Shown one piece after another: positions 8,138 to 15,818 of a DNA stretch of 25,202 bases. The stretch spans positions 1 to 25,202 of the forward strand of contig PJAB01000499.1 in the NCBI GenBank assembly GCA_002887195.1, given 5' to 3'. The notes under the pieces are model-generated. The model had not been told where the DNA came from. It saw only the letters and a program-made list of their open reading frames with translations, and did no database searches. Numbering within the stretch: position 1 is the stretch's first letter; every line of letters starts with the position of its first letter. The translations under genes were made by a program, and so were the position numbers. The stretch is from Chrysochromulina parva (taxonomy: Eukaryota > Haptophyta > Prymnesiales > Chrysochromulinaceae).

Positions 8138-10757
8138 ATGTCCCTCCGCTTCGTCCTTTCGACTGTCGTGCTTTCGTTCTTGGGGAGCAACGGTGTGTCA
8201 GCGTCAGAGGTGCCAAGCGGCGGCGGCGGCGGTGGTGCGCCAGGCGGTGGTGTGCCCGGCGGTGGTGAGCCAGGCGGCGGCGGCTTTTCCTTTCCGCCTG
8301 ATCTGCCGCCTTCGCCGCCGCCGCCGTCGCCGTCGCCGCCGCCGCCGAGTCGCCCCCCCCCCGCCGGAGCCGCCCCAGCGGCCCCCGCTGTTTCCAGGCT
8401 ACACGTCAAGATACGAGGAGGTTTGCCATAATGAATGTCATGGTGCGAACAATAGCGTTTGCGAAGACGGCGGGGATGGTTCGTCTTTCTTTGATTGCGA
8501 CCTGTGCGCCGCTCCGTCTCCGCCCGAACTCAACCCCTGTGTGTGCTGACCAGTGCGGACCAAACCCGCGCCCATCATTTAGTCCGTAAGATAGAGCTCA
8601 CGGCGGGCTCGTTGCTCAGACTGACGCGCGATGTGTGTGACTCTCGCTTGAGTACAGCGGCTCCGACTGCGCCGACTGTGGCCGGCGTGGAGGCGACGAT
8701 CATCGTCTCTGCACCTCGTGTCCCATCGAGTGCAACAGACTCGGCAACACCACCCTTCGGAGCCAGCCGGGAAAATGGTGCCTTGAATGGATGTGGAACC
8801 AGGTTCAGCTGGAAACGAACGACGACGTGATTCAGGAGTGCCACCGGAATTGCAACAACTGGCAATGCAATCACGACGGAGATGACTGCACGCTCGACCA
8901 GGCGCTCACCGTGTGCCGTCCGGCCATGCGGCGCAGGGCGGCGATTCTCAAGGCGATCCCGCCCAATCAATATCTGCGTACGAGCTCAGGAGGGTTCGTC
9001 ACGCCCGATCGCGCCCCCGTCGAGCTGGCTGTGACCGAGTTGGAGGCCTTCCGCCCGGCTCTCGACGAAGGCAACAACCAGTGGAAGCTCGAGGTCGAAA
9101 TGAAGCTCTCGCTGCGCTGGGCCGACCCGCGCCTGCGCGAGGTCGACTGCAAGCGCAAGCTCGACAAGATGCTCACGGTGATTTCTGGCTCGACGCCGGC
9201 TGTACGTGACGAGCGTGAGAGTGACCGGACGCTCATCTGGACGCCGTCGGTCGAGCTCAACGGCTCCGCCATCTCCTATCGGGCCGACGCGTCCAACGTC
9301 GCTCCCGGCGGGATCAAGAACGAGGTCTCGGCGGCGACCTTCGCGTTCACCGAGGGCGCTGCGGCACCTTGGATGGGCGACGGGCCGGGGGACGGCTCGC
9401 CGCTGTGCGTCAACTGTGCGCAACAGGAACTCAAATTCACCTGGGCCATCCGCATCGTGCCAACGCCTAAGTATGGCTCCTACCCGTTCGATCGCCAGCA
9501 GTTCACCATTCGCTTCGACCTCGGCGATAAGGTCGACATCTTCTCATGCAAGCACCTGATGAACGACAGCAGCTCACTGTTCACGACGCTCAAGGCGAAG
9601 AAGGATCTGGACTCGCTGCTGCCCACCTCCAACGAGTACATCTGGAACGACTATGAACAGGAGTACCTCTCCGCGCGTCATCCGAAGGGCGAAGACGGCT
9701 CCGTCGACAAGGGCAAGTGCGACATCACGTTCAAGGTGAGGCGTGATCCTTCGATCGTCTTTCTCAAGATCATCGTCCCGACGATCATTGTCATGTACTT
9801 AGGTCTGCTCGGGTCTTACTTTTTGGTTTTCGACATTGCTGGCGATCGCGCCGCGCTCCTGAGCGTGTCGATGCTCATCAACATGGTCAACCTCCAGCAA
9901 GACTACGGGCTCGGCAAGCTCATGTACGCGATGTGGTTCGACTCGTTCTCGATCTCGCAGATCGCGATCAGTTTGATCGCGATTATCGAGTTGATCATTG
10001 AGCACAGGCTCTACCATGCCGGCTTCGAAGTGGAGGCCCTCGTACTGCAGTCGATCTGGTCGTGGCTAATCAACCTAGGCATCTACCCGCTGATGACGTT
10101 AGCCATTATCCTCAGCCCTATGTACCCCGGTAAGGACGGCGGCATGGGCGCGCCGTCCATCGCCTGCTGGATTATCATGAGCATCTGCATCTTCCTCGCA
10201 GCTTGTGAGTACTACCGGCGGCTGAAGGCAGGGCGCGTGCGGCGGGAGAAATGCATCGTCGCCCTCAACAAGTGCAACGGTCAAGATCGCACTGACTTTT
10301 TGCGACTGTTCGAGCACGCCTTTCATGCCTTCGACGAACAGGGCGCTGGTTCACTCCACATTGACGTGCTGCGGGTGCTCCTCCTTGCGGCCTTCAACAA
10401 GGATTTCAACCAGGATGGGAAGATAGACAGCAAAGAGATCTATTTGAATTCCATAGACGAAGCGCGCGCTCTTGCGGGCGCCACGGGTGGCCAGCTCTCA
10501 TTCGAAGGTGCGTCGATTGCATGCGGAGGACCTGCCTTGCATGCAAGTGCTCACCACAGCGCTCTCGACTCTCATTCGAAGCATGCAAAGACCTGTTTTC
10601 AAAGCTGCACGTCGCTGGCCGTGACGACGTAACCCTTGAGACCCATGAGCCAGACGGCGGTGATGGCTTGACGAACGTCGAGCCATACCGGGCGGATTTG
10701 GAGCGCAAAGGGCGCTCGATGCAAGGGTTTATCGGCTCTACATTGTTCCATGAATAA
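8138..10757 (+). CDS. Pentameric ligand-gated ion channel-like protein with LNR-like repeats and EF-hand tail
   Basis: The start ATG at 8138 encodes a signal peptide (SLRFVLSTVVLSFLGSNGVSA) and a Gly-rich linker. Two Cys-rich modules follow: VCHNECHGANNSVCEDGGDG...CYSGSDCADCG and ECHRNCNNWQCNHDGDDC, the second a good Lin-12/Notch repeat. An extracellular ligand-binding domain then leads to YPFDRQQF (9481-9504), the Pro-loop of the pLGIC family, without the Cys pair of animal Cys-loop receptors. Hydrophobic segments lie at about 9754-9834, 9853-9897, 9946-10002, 10054-10113 and 10162-10212, one more than the usual four. The cytosolic tail has an EF-hand pair, one loop canonical (DFNQDGKIDSKE, 10402-10437). 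It is likely a plasma- or endomembrane channel modulated by Ca2+. The exons are joined over introns at about 8263-8397 (uncertain), 8541-8652 and 10508-10581. The last join gives SFEACKDLFSKLHVAG and a stop at 10755-10757. The ligand and ion selectivity cannot be told. Confidence 0.82.
8263..8397 (+). other. Possible first intron of the channel gene, or a frameshift in a C10 run
   Basis: The signal-peptide frame and the frame of the first Cys-rich module differ. Splicing CCCGGCG|gtggtgagcc to gctgtttccag|GCTACACG restores the frame and removes the CCG-rich tract. The alternative is a base-count error or real indel in the run of ten C at about 8353-8362, since the Pro-rich linker is readable in both frames. 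The sequence alone cannot choose. Confidence 0.4.
8541..8652 (+). other. Intron of the channel gene within the Cys-rich module
   Basis: Donor AACCCCTGT|gtgtgctgac and acceptor ctctcgcttgag|TACAGCGGC join NPC to YSGSDCADCG. This rebuilds the CxYGxDCxDCG pattern typical of these modules and removes a stop at 8638-8640. The donor region tgtgtgtgctgac resembles tgtgtgtgac shortly before the acceptor, a weaker case of the boundary duplication seen in the other introns. Confidence 0.65.
10508..10581 (+). other. Last intron of the channel gene with duplicated exon end
   Basis: This 74-nt GT-AG intron has donor CATTCGAAG|gtgcgtcg and acceptor cattcgaag|CATGCAAAG. The 13 nt ctctcattcgaag end the upstream exon (10495-10507) and also end the intron (10569-10581). 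The filler carries the family-B motif catgcaagtgctcaccac (10540 onward), which matches the SDR intron at 21 of 23 positions. Without splicing the frame closes early, at 10632. Confidence 0.78.
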
Positions 10758-11423
10758 GGTCAAAATGGGGCGGGAGCACTAGCACTAGGGTCACTAGGAC
10801 TGCATGGGCGGCGACGCCCTAGTGCTACCGCTCCGAGGTACACGGGCGGCCACGGAGGCTGCCGGCTGCGGGCTGCGGGCAGACGTAGCCCCGGTGACGC
10901 GTAGGTGACGCGGCGGCGGATTTCAAGGCAGGCGGCGGCAACTTGACGGTTTATTTGGCAGGCGGCGGCAACTCGGCAGGTATGTGGCTGGAATGCGGCA
11001 GTACAATGTATCTATCGATCGGAGCGGGGAGCATGCGGAGGTACGTCTACGTGGGCGGCTGCGGGCTGCGACCTGACGTAGCGTAGCCCCGGTGACGCGT
11101 AGGTGACGCGTAGGTGACGCGGCATAGGTATGTGGCTGGAATGCGGCAGTACAATCTATGTATCTAAGTGTACGGGTATGTTGGCAGACGGTATTTCGTG
11201 GATTTGGCATGGGATTTGGTAGGCGCGGCAGCTTCTCGGATATTCGATTCCAAACCGCAAACGCGAGACCTCGCAACGTCGCAAGACGCAAGCCTTAGTC
11301 CACCTTACTCGTACTCGTTACTGCCGCATGCCTCAAATAATTAAAGGAAACCCCGCCTACACACCAGGATTTCCCCGAAGTGAACGAAGACATTATGCGA
11401 TGGCATTACGGTCCCTCCAAGCC
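10758..11423. repeat. Repeat-rich intergenic region
   Basis: No gene was found in this 666-bp gap between the 3' ends of the convergent channel and sulfotransferase genes. It holds an imperfect inverted repeat (agcactaggg at 10781-10790 against ccctagtgct at 10817-10826). A 30-nt direct repeat starts aggtatgtggctggaatgcg (10978-11007 and 11126-11155). Two versions of gtagccccggtgacgcgtag lie near 10885 and 11083, with gtgacgcgtag further repeated in the second. A block of about 150-200 bp seems to have duplicated and diverged. Confidence 0.7.
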
Positions 11424-12908
11424 TCACGCCACCAACTGCGCCACGCTCGCGGGCACCGCCGCCGCTGCACCCCCGTTGCCCTTGCCTCCCTTGCCCGCTA
11501 CAGCCCCCTCGCCGCCGCCAAAGGTGCGCGCGAGCATCGCGCCGAGCAGCTCGCGCTGCGCGGGCGAGAAGGCCTTGGCGCCATCGCCCACGCGCCCCGC
11601 GCGGATGAAGTGGAACTCCTCCGAATCCTCCGGCCGTCGCACCCAGCGTACCGAACGTGGCTGGAACTGACTCTCGTGGCTCCGCATCCATTCAAAGCTG
11701 AATTGCGGGAGCAATTGATCGAGGCGTGCGTCGCTCAGCCCGAAGCCGCAATGCGCATTGACGCGTCCGATGCAGGCGCGCGGCTCGCGTTTGAGCTCCT
11801 CGTACGAGATTACGAGCACGCGCGGGTCCGTGGCCGCTGGGCGATGAGGGATGCAATTAGGGGCAATAGGGAGGCAATTAGGGAGATCACTTGGGCTCCA
11901 GCTCGGAGATCTATTCCTTCTTACGCCGTGCCCGCTGGCCCACATAGCCAAGACTTGAGGTGGCAGTAATCAGGCAGCACTCATGTGCACTCATGTGCAC
12001 TCATGTGCACTCATGTGCACTCATGTTCACTCTTGTTCACTCTTGTGCACTCTGATGCACTCTGATGCACTCTGATGCACTCTGATGCAATCATATGCGA
12101 TCGCACCTGGCCCACAAAGCCATGACTTGAGGTGCGCCGACCATGATCCGAATGGTGCTCGACCTGCCGACCACTCGACGATGAATTCGTCGAGGGTGCC
12201 GTCGAAGCCGCCGTCTTCGGCCGCCTGGTGCGCGAGGTGGTGGTAGAACGAGACGCAAGCATCGGCCGCACGCCGCGTCATGTACACGTAACGTGCGCCT
12301 GGGTGTGACTTGGGCATCATAGACCAACGCAAGTGAGTGTTGAACAAACGCCGTTGGAGCTTGGCGTGGTTGGCCTGGACGGGAGCCGCGAGCGAGCCGT
12401 CGGCACCCCAGGTGCGGTCAACCTCGAAAAAGGGGCACGCGTCCGACACGTGCGCCAGCGGAGACTGCCCGTCGGTCGCGAGAGTGTGCACTATGTGCTG
12501 CATCCAGGTGGTACCACTTTTGGGGAACGAGGCGACGAAGACGTCGCCCTCGCGCAGCGGCAGCGCGGCGCACAGGGCAACCGTCCGCTCGGACGTGATC
12601 GGCAGCAACGGCATGGGCTCCTCCCCGTCGGCCAGGGCGCGAGTGGCACTGTCTGCAGGCGCGCCGCCCAGTGCCGCAGCGGCCACGAGCTTCCGAGCCT
12701 CTTTGACGTCTTCGGCGGCCTCGTACCAGTCCTTGCCCCAGAATTCGCGGCATTTTTTGCGAATGTCGGTGAGGCTGGACGAGTCGGACTCCACCACCCG
12801 ATTGCGACCACCGGAACCGCGCGATTGCCGCCACCAGGCCAGCCACACGGTGGCCACGGAGACGGCGGCGACGGCGCCGAGGGCGACGAGCTCGCGCGTG
12901 GTGGGCAT
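11424..12908 (-). CDS. PAPS-dependent sulfotransferase (Sulfotransfer_1 type)
   Basis: Predicted 404-aa type II membrane protein read leftward from the ATG at 12908. MPTTRELVALGAVAAVSVATVWLAWW has a single N-terminal hydrophobic anchor, as in Golgi sulfotransferases. The PAPS 5'-phosphosulfate loop is FVASFPKSGTTWMQ. The 3'-phosphate-binding region is YVYMTRRAADACVSFYHH. After the intron the C-terminal exon holds VLVISYEELKREP, SFEWMR and FIRAGRVGDGAKAFS, matching the family's RKGxxGDWK motif. The two exons (12908-12107 and 11836-11424) join in frame as SWLCGP-AATDPRVLVISYEEL. The enzyme transfers sulfate from PAPS to an alcohol, sugar or glycan acceptor. The divergent partner is a GT31 glycosyltransferase, which suggests a glycan acceptor. 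The frame extends to a GTG at 13052, but 12908 is the only suitable ATG. Confidence 0.88.
11837..12106 (-). other. Intron of the sulfotransferase gene containing a copy of the exon junction
   Basis: On the minus strand the donor is GGGCCAG|gtgcgatcgc and the acceptor is ctcatcgcccag|CGGCCACGG. Inside, at 11935-11962, is a copy of the last 28 nt of the upstream exon (12107-12134), with 26 of 28 identical. It is followed directly by cgggcacgg, a near copy of the start of the downstream exon. The intron thus holds a copy of the pre-intron exon junction. It also carries an 11-copy decamer array and family-A filler (ctccctaattgcctccct at 11868-11885). Confidence 0.8.
11981..12090 (-). repeat. Decanucleotide minisatellite in the sulfotransferase intron
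   Basis: Eleven contiguous 10-bp units run from tcatgtgcac through tcttgtgcac to tctgatgcac on the plus strand. The variants are in blocks, as expected from stepwise slippage. The array lies near the donor side of the intron, and each unit contains gtgca, like the donor gtgcga. Confidence 0.95.
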
Positions 12909-13184
12909 GGCGGCGGCGCACGACCAGATGCGGAACGGCGCGGCAGAGAGTGAGACGCTCAGCCGCAGCCGTCCCACGCTGGGCTTGGAGGCCGCCGTCG
13001 CACCGACCGAGGAACTCCCGCGCGGGGAGAGTTGCTCGAGCACAACACACACACCGAGGCTCCCGCAATCGAAAGTTGTACAACTTGTAGAAAGTTGAGA
13101 AAACGCGCTGTGCTGAATTCATGTATTCTTCACCACTCTTATTAAAATCCTACACCACTCTTCACAGTACGTGTAAAACTCTTC
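12909..13184. promoter_or_regulatory. Shared 276-bp region between divergent sulfotransferase and GT31 starts
   Basis: The start codons of the two genes face away from each other with 276 bp between them, so both promoters and 5' leaders must lie here. Close to the GT31 side the DNA becomes AT-richer (13120-13180). A pair of similar strings (ttcttcaccactcttat and ctacaccactcttcac) lies at about 13125-13165. No defined promoter motif was recognised. Confidence 0.4.
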
Positions 13185-14540
13185 ATGTCCACCTCCTTCC
13201 TCGCCGCGGCCACAACTCGTACGGCCGACGCCGCCATGCACTCCGTTGCCAGGCCTCGCGTACCGCTTCAGTACGAGGGCAATCGCTTTGATGGGGCAGT
13301 GCTTCCAGGGCGGCCAACGCCTCCGTCTGGGCTCGACCTGACCGGAGCCCATGCGATGCGATGCGCCATCGAGACGCCCGCAACGCCCGCGGAAAGCCGT
13401 GAGCGCTGTGATGTACTGCTGTTTATCAGCTCCGCCGCCGGCTACGAGCGGCGGCGCAAGGTGGTGCGGCAGACGTACCTGACGGCCCTCGCCGCTGGCA
13501 GCGAGATGGCTCGGCGCGTGCGCTACCGCTTCCTGCTCGGAGCGCCCAAGCCGGATCAGGTCGAGGCGCTCGCGGCCGAGCAGGCGGAGTACGGCGACCT
13601 GCTCCAGGTGACGGTCCCGGAGAGCTACGAGACCCTCTTCCCGAAGGTGATCGCCTCGTGGCGTTGGGCGGTGGCGACGCACGAGTTCAGCTTCTGGATG
13701 CACGCGGATGACGACTCGTACATACGGCTCGACCTGCTGCTGCGCTGGCTCGCCTCACCCGTCGCACAGCCGCACGAGGGCCTGTACGCCGGCTACATTT
13801 GGGACGGCTCCGACGGGCGTCGCACCAAGCCGCTGCGAGATCCCACAGCCAAATCATACATGCCGTATGAGCAATGGCCTCACGACACATACCCGCCGTT
13901 TGCGTCGGGGTGCGGCTTCCTGATCGCGTACGATCTCGTCGCATCGCTCGTCGCCAACTCGCCCACCTTCACCTTCTTTCGGGTGATCGGCATGCCAAGG
14001 AGCTCTGTTGAGCGCTGATTGTTCCCTTATCAGGCGATCGACGTGCCTCTCTGATGGCCTCCCTAATTGCCTCCCTCATCAGGTGATCGACGTGCCCATT
14101 GGGGTGTGCTTGGCCCAGCTTCCAACCGAACGGCTCCGGATTGTTCACATGCCCGAGGTGCGCCGTTAGGTTTGATGGCTGCTCTGATGGCCCCTCTGAT
14201 GGCCTCTCTGATGGCCTCTGATTGCATCCCTCATCAGGTGCGCCCTTACCGGCCTCTGCCGCTCTTCCGAGCCGACACGATCGTCCAGCACTACATGCAG
14301 CCTGAGGAGTTTCGCCAGTTTCATCAGCGCGCCCTCGAGGCTGCTGCTCGCGATGAGACCGACGCCATAGGCGGCGGTGGGGGCGACGCCACGAGCACCG
14401 TCGGCACCGTTGCAGCGAGCGCCGCCGCAAGCACAGGCCCGTCCGTTGGGGCGGCCGCGAAGGCCGAGGAGCAAGAGCGTGAGCAGCGCATTGCAGCCGT
14501 CTATGACATGTTCGTCAACGCCAAGGTGATGCGCCGCTAG
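13185..14540 (+). CDS. GT31-family beta-1,3-glycosyltransferase (galactosyltransferase-like)
   Basis: Predicted 391 aa from three exons (13185-13982, 14083-14157, 14238-14540). GT31 landmarks appear in order: RRKVVRQTYL, YRFLLGAP, YGDLLQV, ESYETLFPKVIASWRW, FWMHADDDSYIRLDLLL (D175-D177 as the metal/UDP-sugar-binding DxD), YAGYIW, and PPFASGCGFLIAYDLV. The equivalent of the EDVxxGxCL motif is then restored only by splicing (VIDVPIGVCLAQL). The enzyme should add a sugar in beta-1,3 linkage to a glycoprotein or polysaccharide in the Golgi. No N-terminal membrane anchor is seen after the ATG at 13185, so an upstream coding exon may be missing. The C-terminal 60 residues are Ala/Gly-rich and end VYDMFVNAKVMRR. 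The unspliced frame would stop at 14019 and lose the catalytic ED-like motif. Confidence 0.85.
13983..14082 (+). other. First intron of GT31: two units, each starting with a copy of the next exon
   Basis: The 100-nt intron consists of 13983-14033 and 14034-14082. The units start gtgatcggcatgcc and gcgatcgacgtgcc, against the exon start gtgatcgacgtgcc at 14083 (12 and 13 of 14 identical). They end cccttatcag and ccctcatcag. The exon start is therefore present three times, each time after an acceptor-like or donor-compatible junction. The second unit carries family-A filler (tctctgatggcctccct at 14048-14064). Confidence 0.85.
14158..14237 (+). other. Second intron of GT31 with 11-nt exon copy and tgatggcc repeats
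   Basis: This 80-nt intron has donor CCCGAG|gtgcgccgtta and acceptor ccctcatcag|GTGCGCCCTTA. The first 11 nt repeat the exon start with one mismatch. The middle is a run of about 12-bp units built on tctgatggcc. The last part, attgcatccctcatc (14221-14235), is identical to a stretch in the sulfotransferase intron. Confidence 0.82.
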
Positions 14541-14753
14541 AGCATCTCAGCCAGCATGCGCAAAGCATAAAGACACGTGTCACGATCGATTCGCGCGTCG
14601 GCCAACGGCCCTTGGCACTCCTCGCGTAGTCTGAACTTTCGAGCTGTCAATGTCGGTCGTGAGGGTCTGCGTCGGTGCGTTGTTTTGGACGCAGCGCGAT
14701 TTCAATCTCCCCCCGGCGAGATCCAAGTTCGTACACGCCCGCAGGCCGGCGAG

Positions 14754-15521
14754 ATGAAGGCAAACGTCGGCACTGCGGCGCTGCTCCTAAACGCGTGCTT
14801 GTGCGGCGCGCGCATGCTAGACGCGTCATCAACCCGCACCCGAGCCCAGTCGCCCATATTGCAACTGCGTGGTGGCCAGTCTGCCGATGACGAGGCGGTG
14901 CGCGCAGAATGCATCAAGAAGCTCAACAGCTTCCCCATGTTCTGCGTCGTCAACTCCGAGAACAATGTTGTCGGCTTGCCCAACGACAAGGGTGGCTACG
15001 ACGTCACGTGGTACGTTGACCTTGAGGAGGCGAGGGAGATACTCAACGTCATGATCGCCAGCTCGGACGTGGAAGATCCCGGATTCAAGCTCAGCTGCAC
15101 GCCCTTGGGCAATGCGTTCATGATCTGTGCGGGCTTGACGGAGCACAAGAGCGAGGAGCACGGGCCCCAGTATTTGCTCAAGCCCGCACGCTCCGTGCTC
15201 ACCGCGGAAGTCGAGGCGACGCTCCGTGCGCAATTGCAGCAGCGCGGGATGGCAGACGAGAACACGGGATGGCTTCTGCCCGTGTTCCTGCACGACGAGT
15301 TCCAGACGGATGCGCTGATGCCCATCTTCTTTAGCGCGGCCGGGTTCACCCAGGGATGGATCAACGCTGGACGCCCTGTCGACGAGGCACCCCAGCAACC
15401 GCTGATGATGGACATTCGAATGCTCATGCTGGCCATGCAGCAGGACTCGGCGATGAGGTCCAAGGCGCAGCCGGTGCCGAGCCGCGAGGCGTACCAGGCC
15501 GCTAAGGAGCTTCAGGTTTGA
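14754..15521 (+). CDS. Tic22-like plastid protein import factor
   Basis: Predicted 255 aa. The N terminus MKANVGTAALLLNACLCGARM looks like a signal peptide and is followed by a short transit-like stretch ending LQLRGG, which suits targeting to a complex plastid. The body follows the Tic22 pattern: FPMFCVVNSENNVVG, TWYVDLEEAREIL, a small-residue segment ending LSCTPLGNAFMICAG, then the second half LLPVFLHDEF...LMPIFFSAAGF. Tic22-family proteins are soluble intermembrane-space chaperones of chloroplast protein import. The assignment rests on my recognition of these motifs and is not certain. There is a single exon; the ATG at 14754 is preferred over the GTG-opened extension. The gene starts 213 bp after GT31 on the same strand and has no obvious functional link to it. 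Confidence 0.65.
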   Translation: MKANVGTAALLLNACLCGARMLDASSTRTRAQSPILQLRGGQSADDEAVRAECIKKLNSFPMFCVVNSENNVVGLPNDKGGYDVTWYVDLEEAREILNVMIASSDVEDPGFKLSCTPLGNAFMICAGLTEHKSEEHGPQYLLKPARSVLTAEVEATLRAQLQQRGMADENTGWLLPVFLHDEFQTDALMPIFFSAAGFTQGWINAGRPVDEAPQQPLMMDIRMLMLAMQQDSAMRSKAQPVPSREAYQAAKELQV

Positions 15522-15535
15522 TGGCCTGTATAATC

Positions 15536-15610
15536 AGAAAAGTTTGTCTTTTGTCTCAGACCGTACCGATACCGATACCTAACGTGTGGTAACGAGACAA
15601 CCATACCGCA
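15536..15610 (+). repeat. Dispersed element, copy B, downstream of the Tic22-like stop
   Basis: The first 21 nt (15536-15556) are identical to 2880-2900, with accgtacc again shortly after and a loosely conserved tail (taacgtgtgg...acaaccat). The short tandem accgat repeats at about 15570-15582 are absent from copy A. The string tttgatggcctgtataatcag just before it resembles a shortened family-A intron tail. Confidence 0.6.
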
Positions 15611-15624
15611 TACGCATCGGCGGC

Positions 15625-15660
15625 AAGAACCGCCCGCCCTTGGCTAAGGGGGCGGTTCTT
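15625..15660. other. Strong GC-rich hairpin followed by a T run
   Basis: The left arm aagaaccgcccgccctt (15625-15641) pairs with aagggggcggttctt (15646-15660) with one bulge and a 4-nt loop, followed by tt. It looks like a bacterial intrinsic terminator, but this is a eukaryotic context. It could mark a transcript 3' end of the Tic22-like gene or structure the leader of the next gene. The structure is clear; the role is unknown. Confidence 0.6.
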
Positions 15661-15818
15661 TTCGACCCCCGCTACAAGAAATTATGGATTCTTCCCCACC
15701 TCCGTTGGAACACCGGGAGGGAACATTAAACCCGAGATTCACACCTCAAATGGATTCACACCACGTGTGCGCGCGAACTCCCTCTCCAGACGAACTTCCG
15801 ACCGACTGTCACCGCGAA

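Noticed and set aside
8353..8362. Calling the channel gene a frameshifted pseudogene because of the C10 run
   Set aside because: An intron ending at gctgtttccag explains the frame change equally well and the rest of the gene is intact.
11981..12090. CRISPR-like array of short repeats
   Set aside because: The units are contiguous 10-bp repeats without spacers, inside a eukaryotic intron; it is a minisatellite.
13983..14021. Premature stop making GT31 a pseudogene
   Set aside because: Splicing at good GT-AG sites removes the stop and restores the conserved IDVPIGVCL segment in frame.
15625..15660. Working rho-independent terminator
   Set aside because: The shape fits, but nuclear transcription does not use such terminators; recorded as a hairpin of unknown role.
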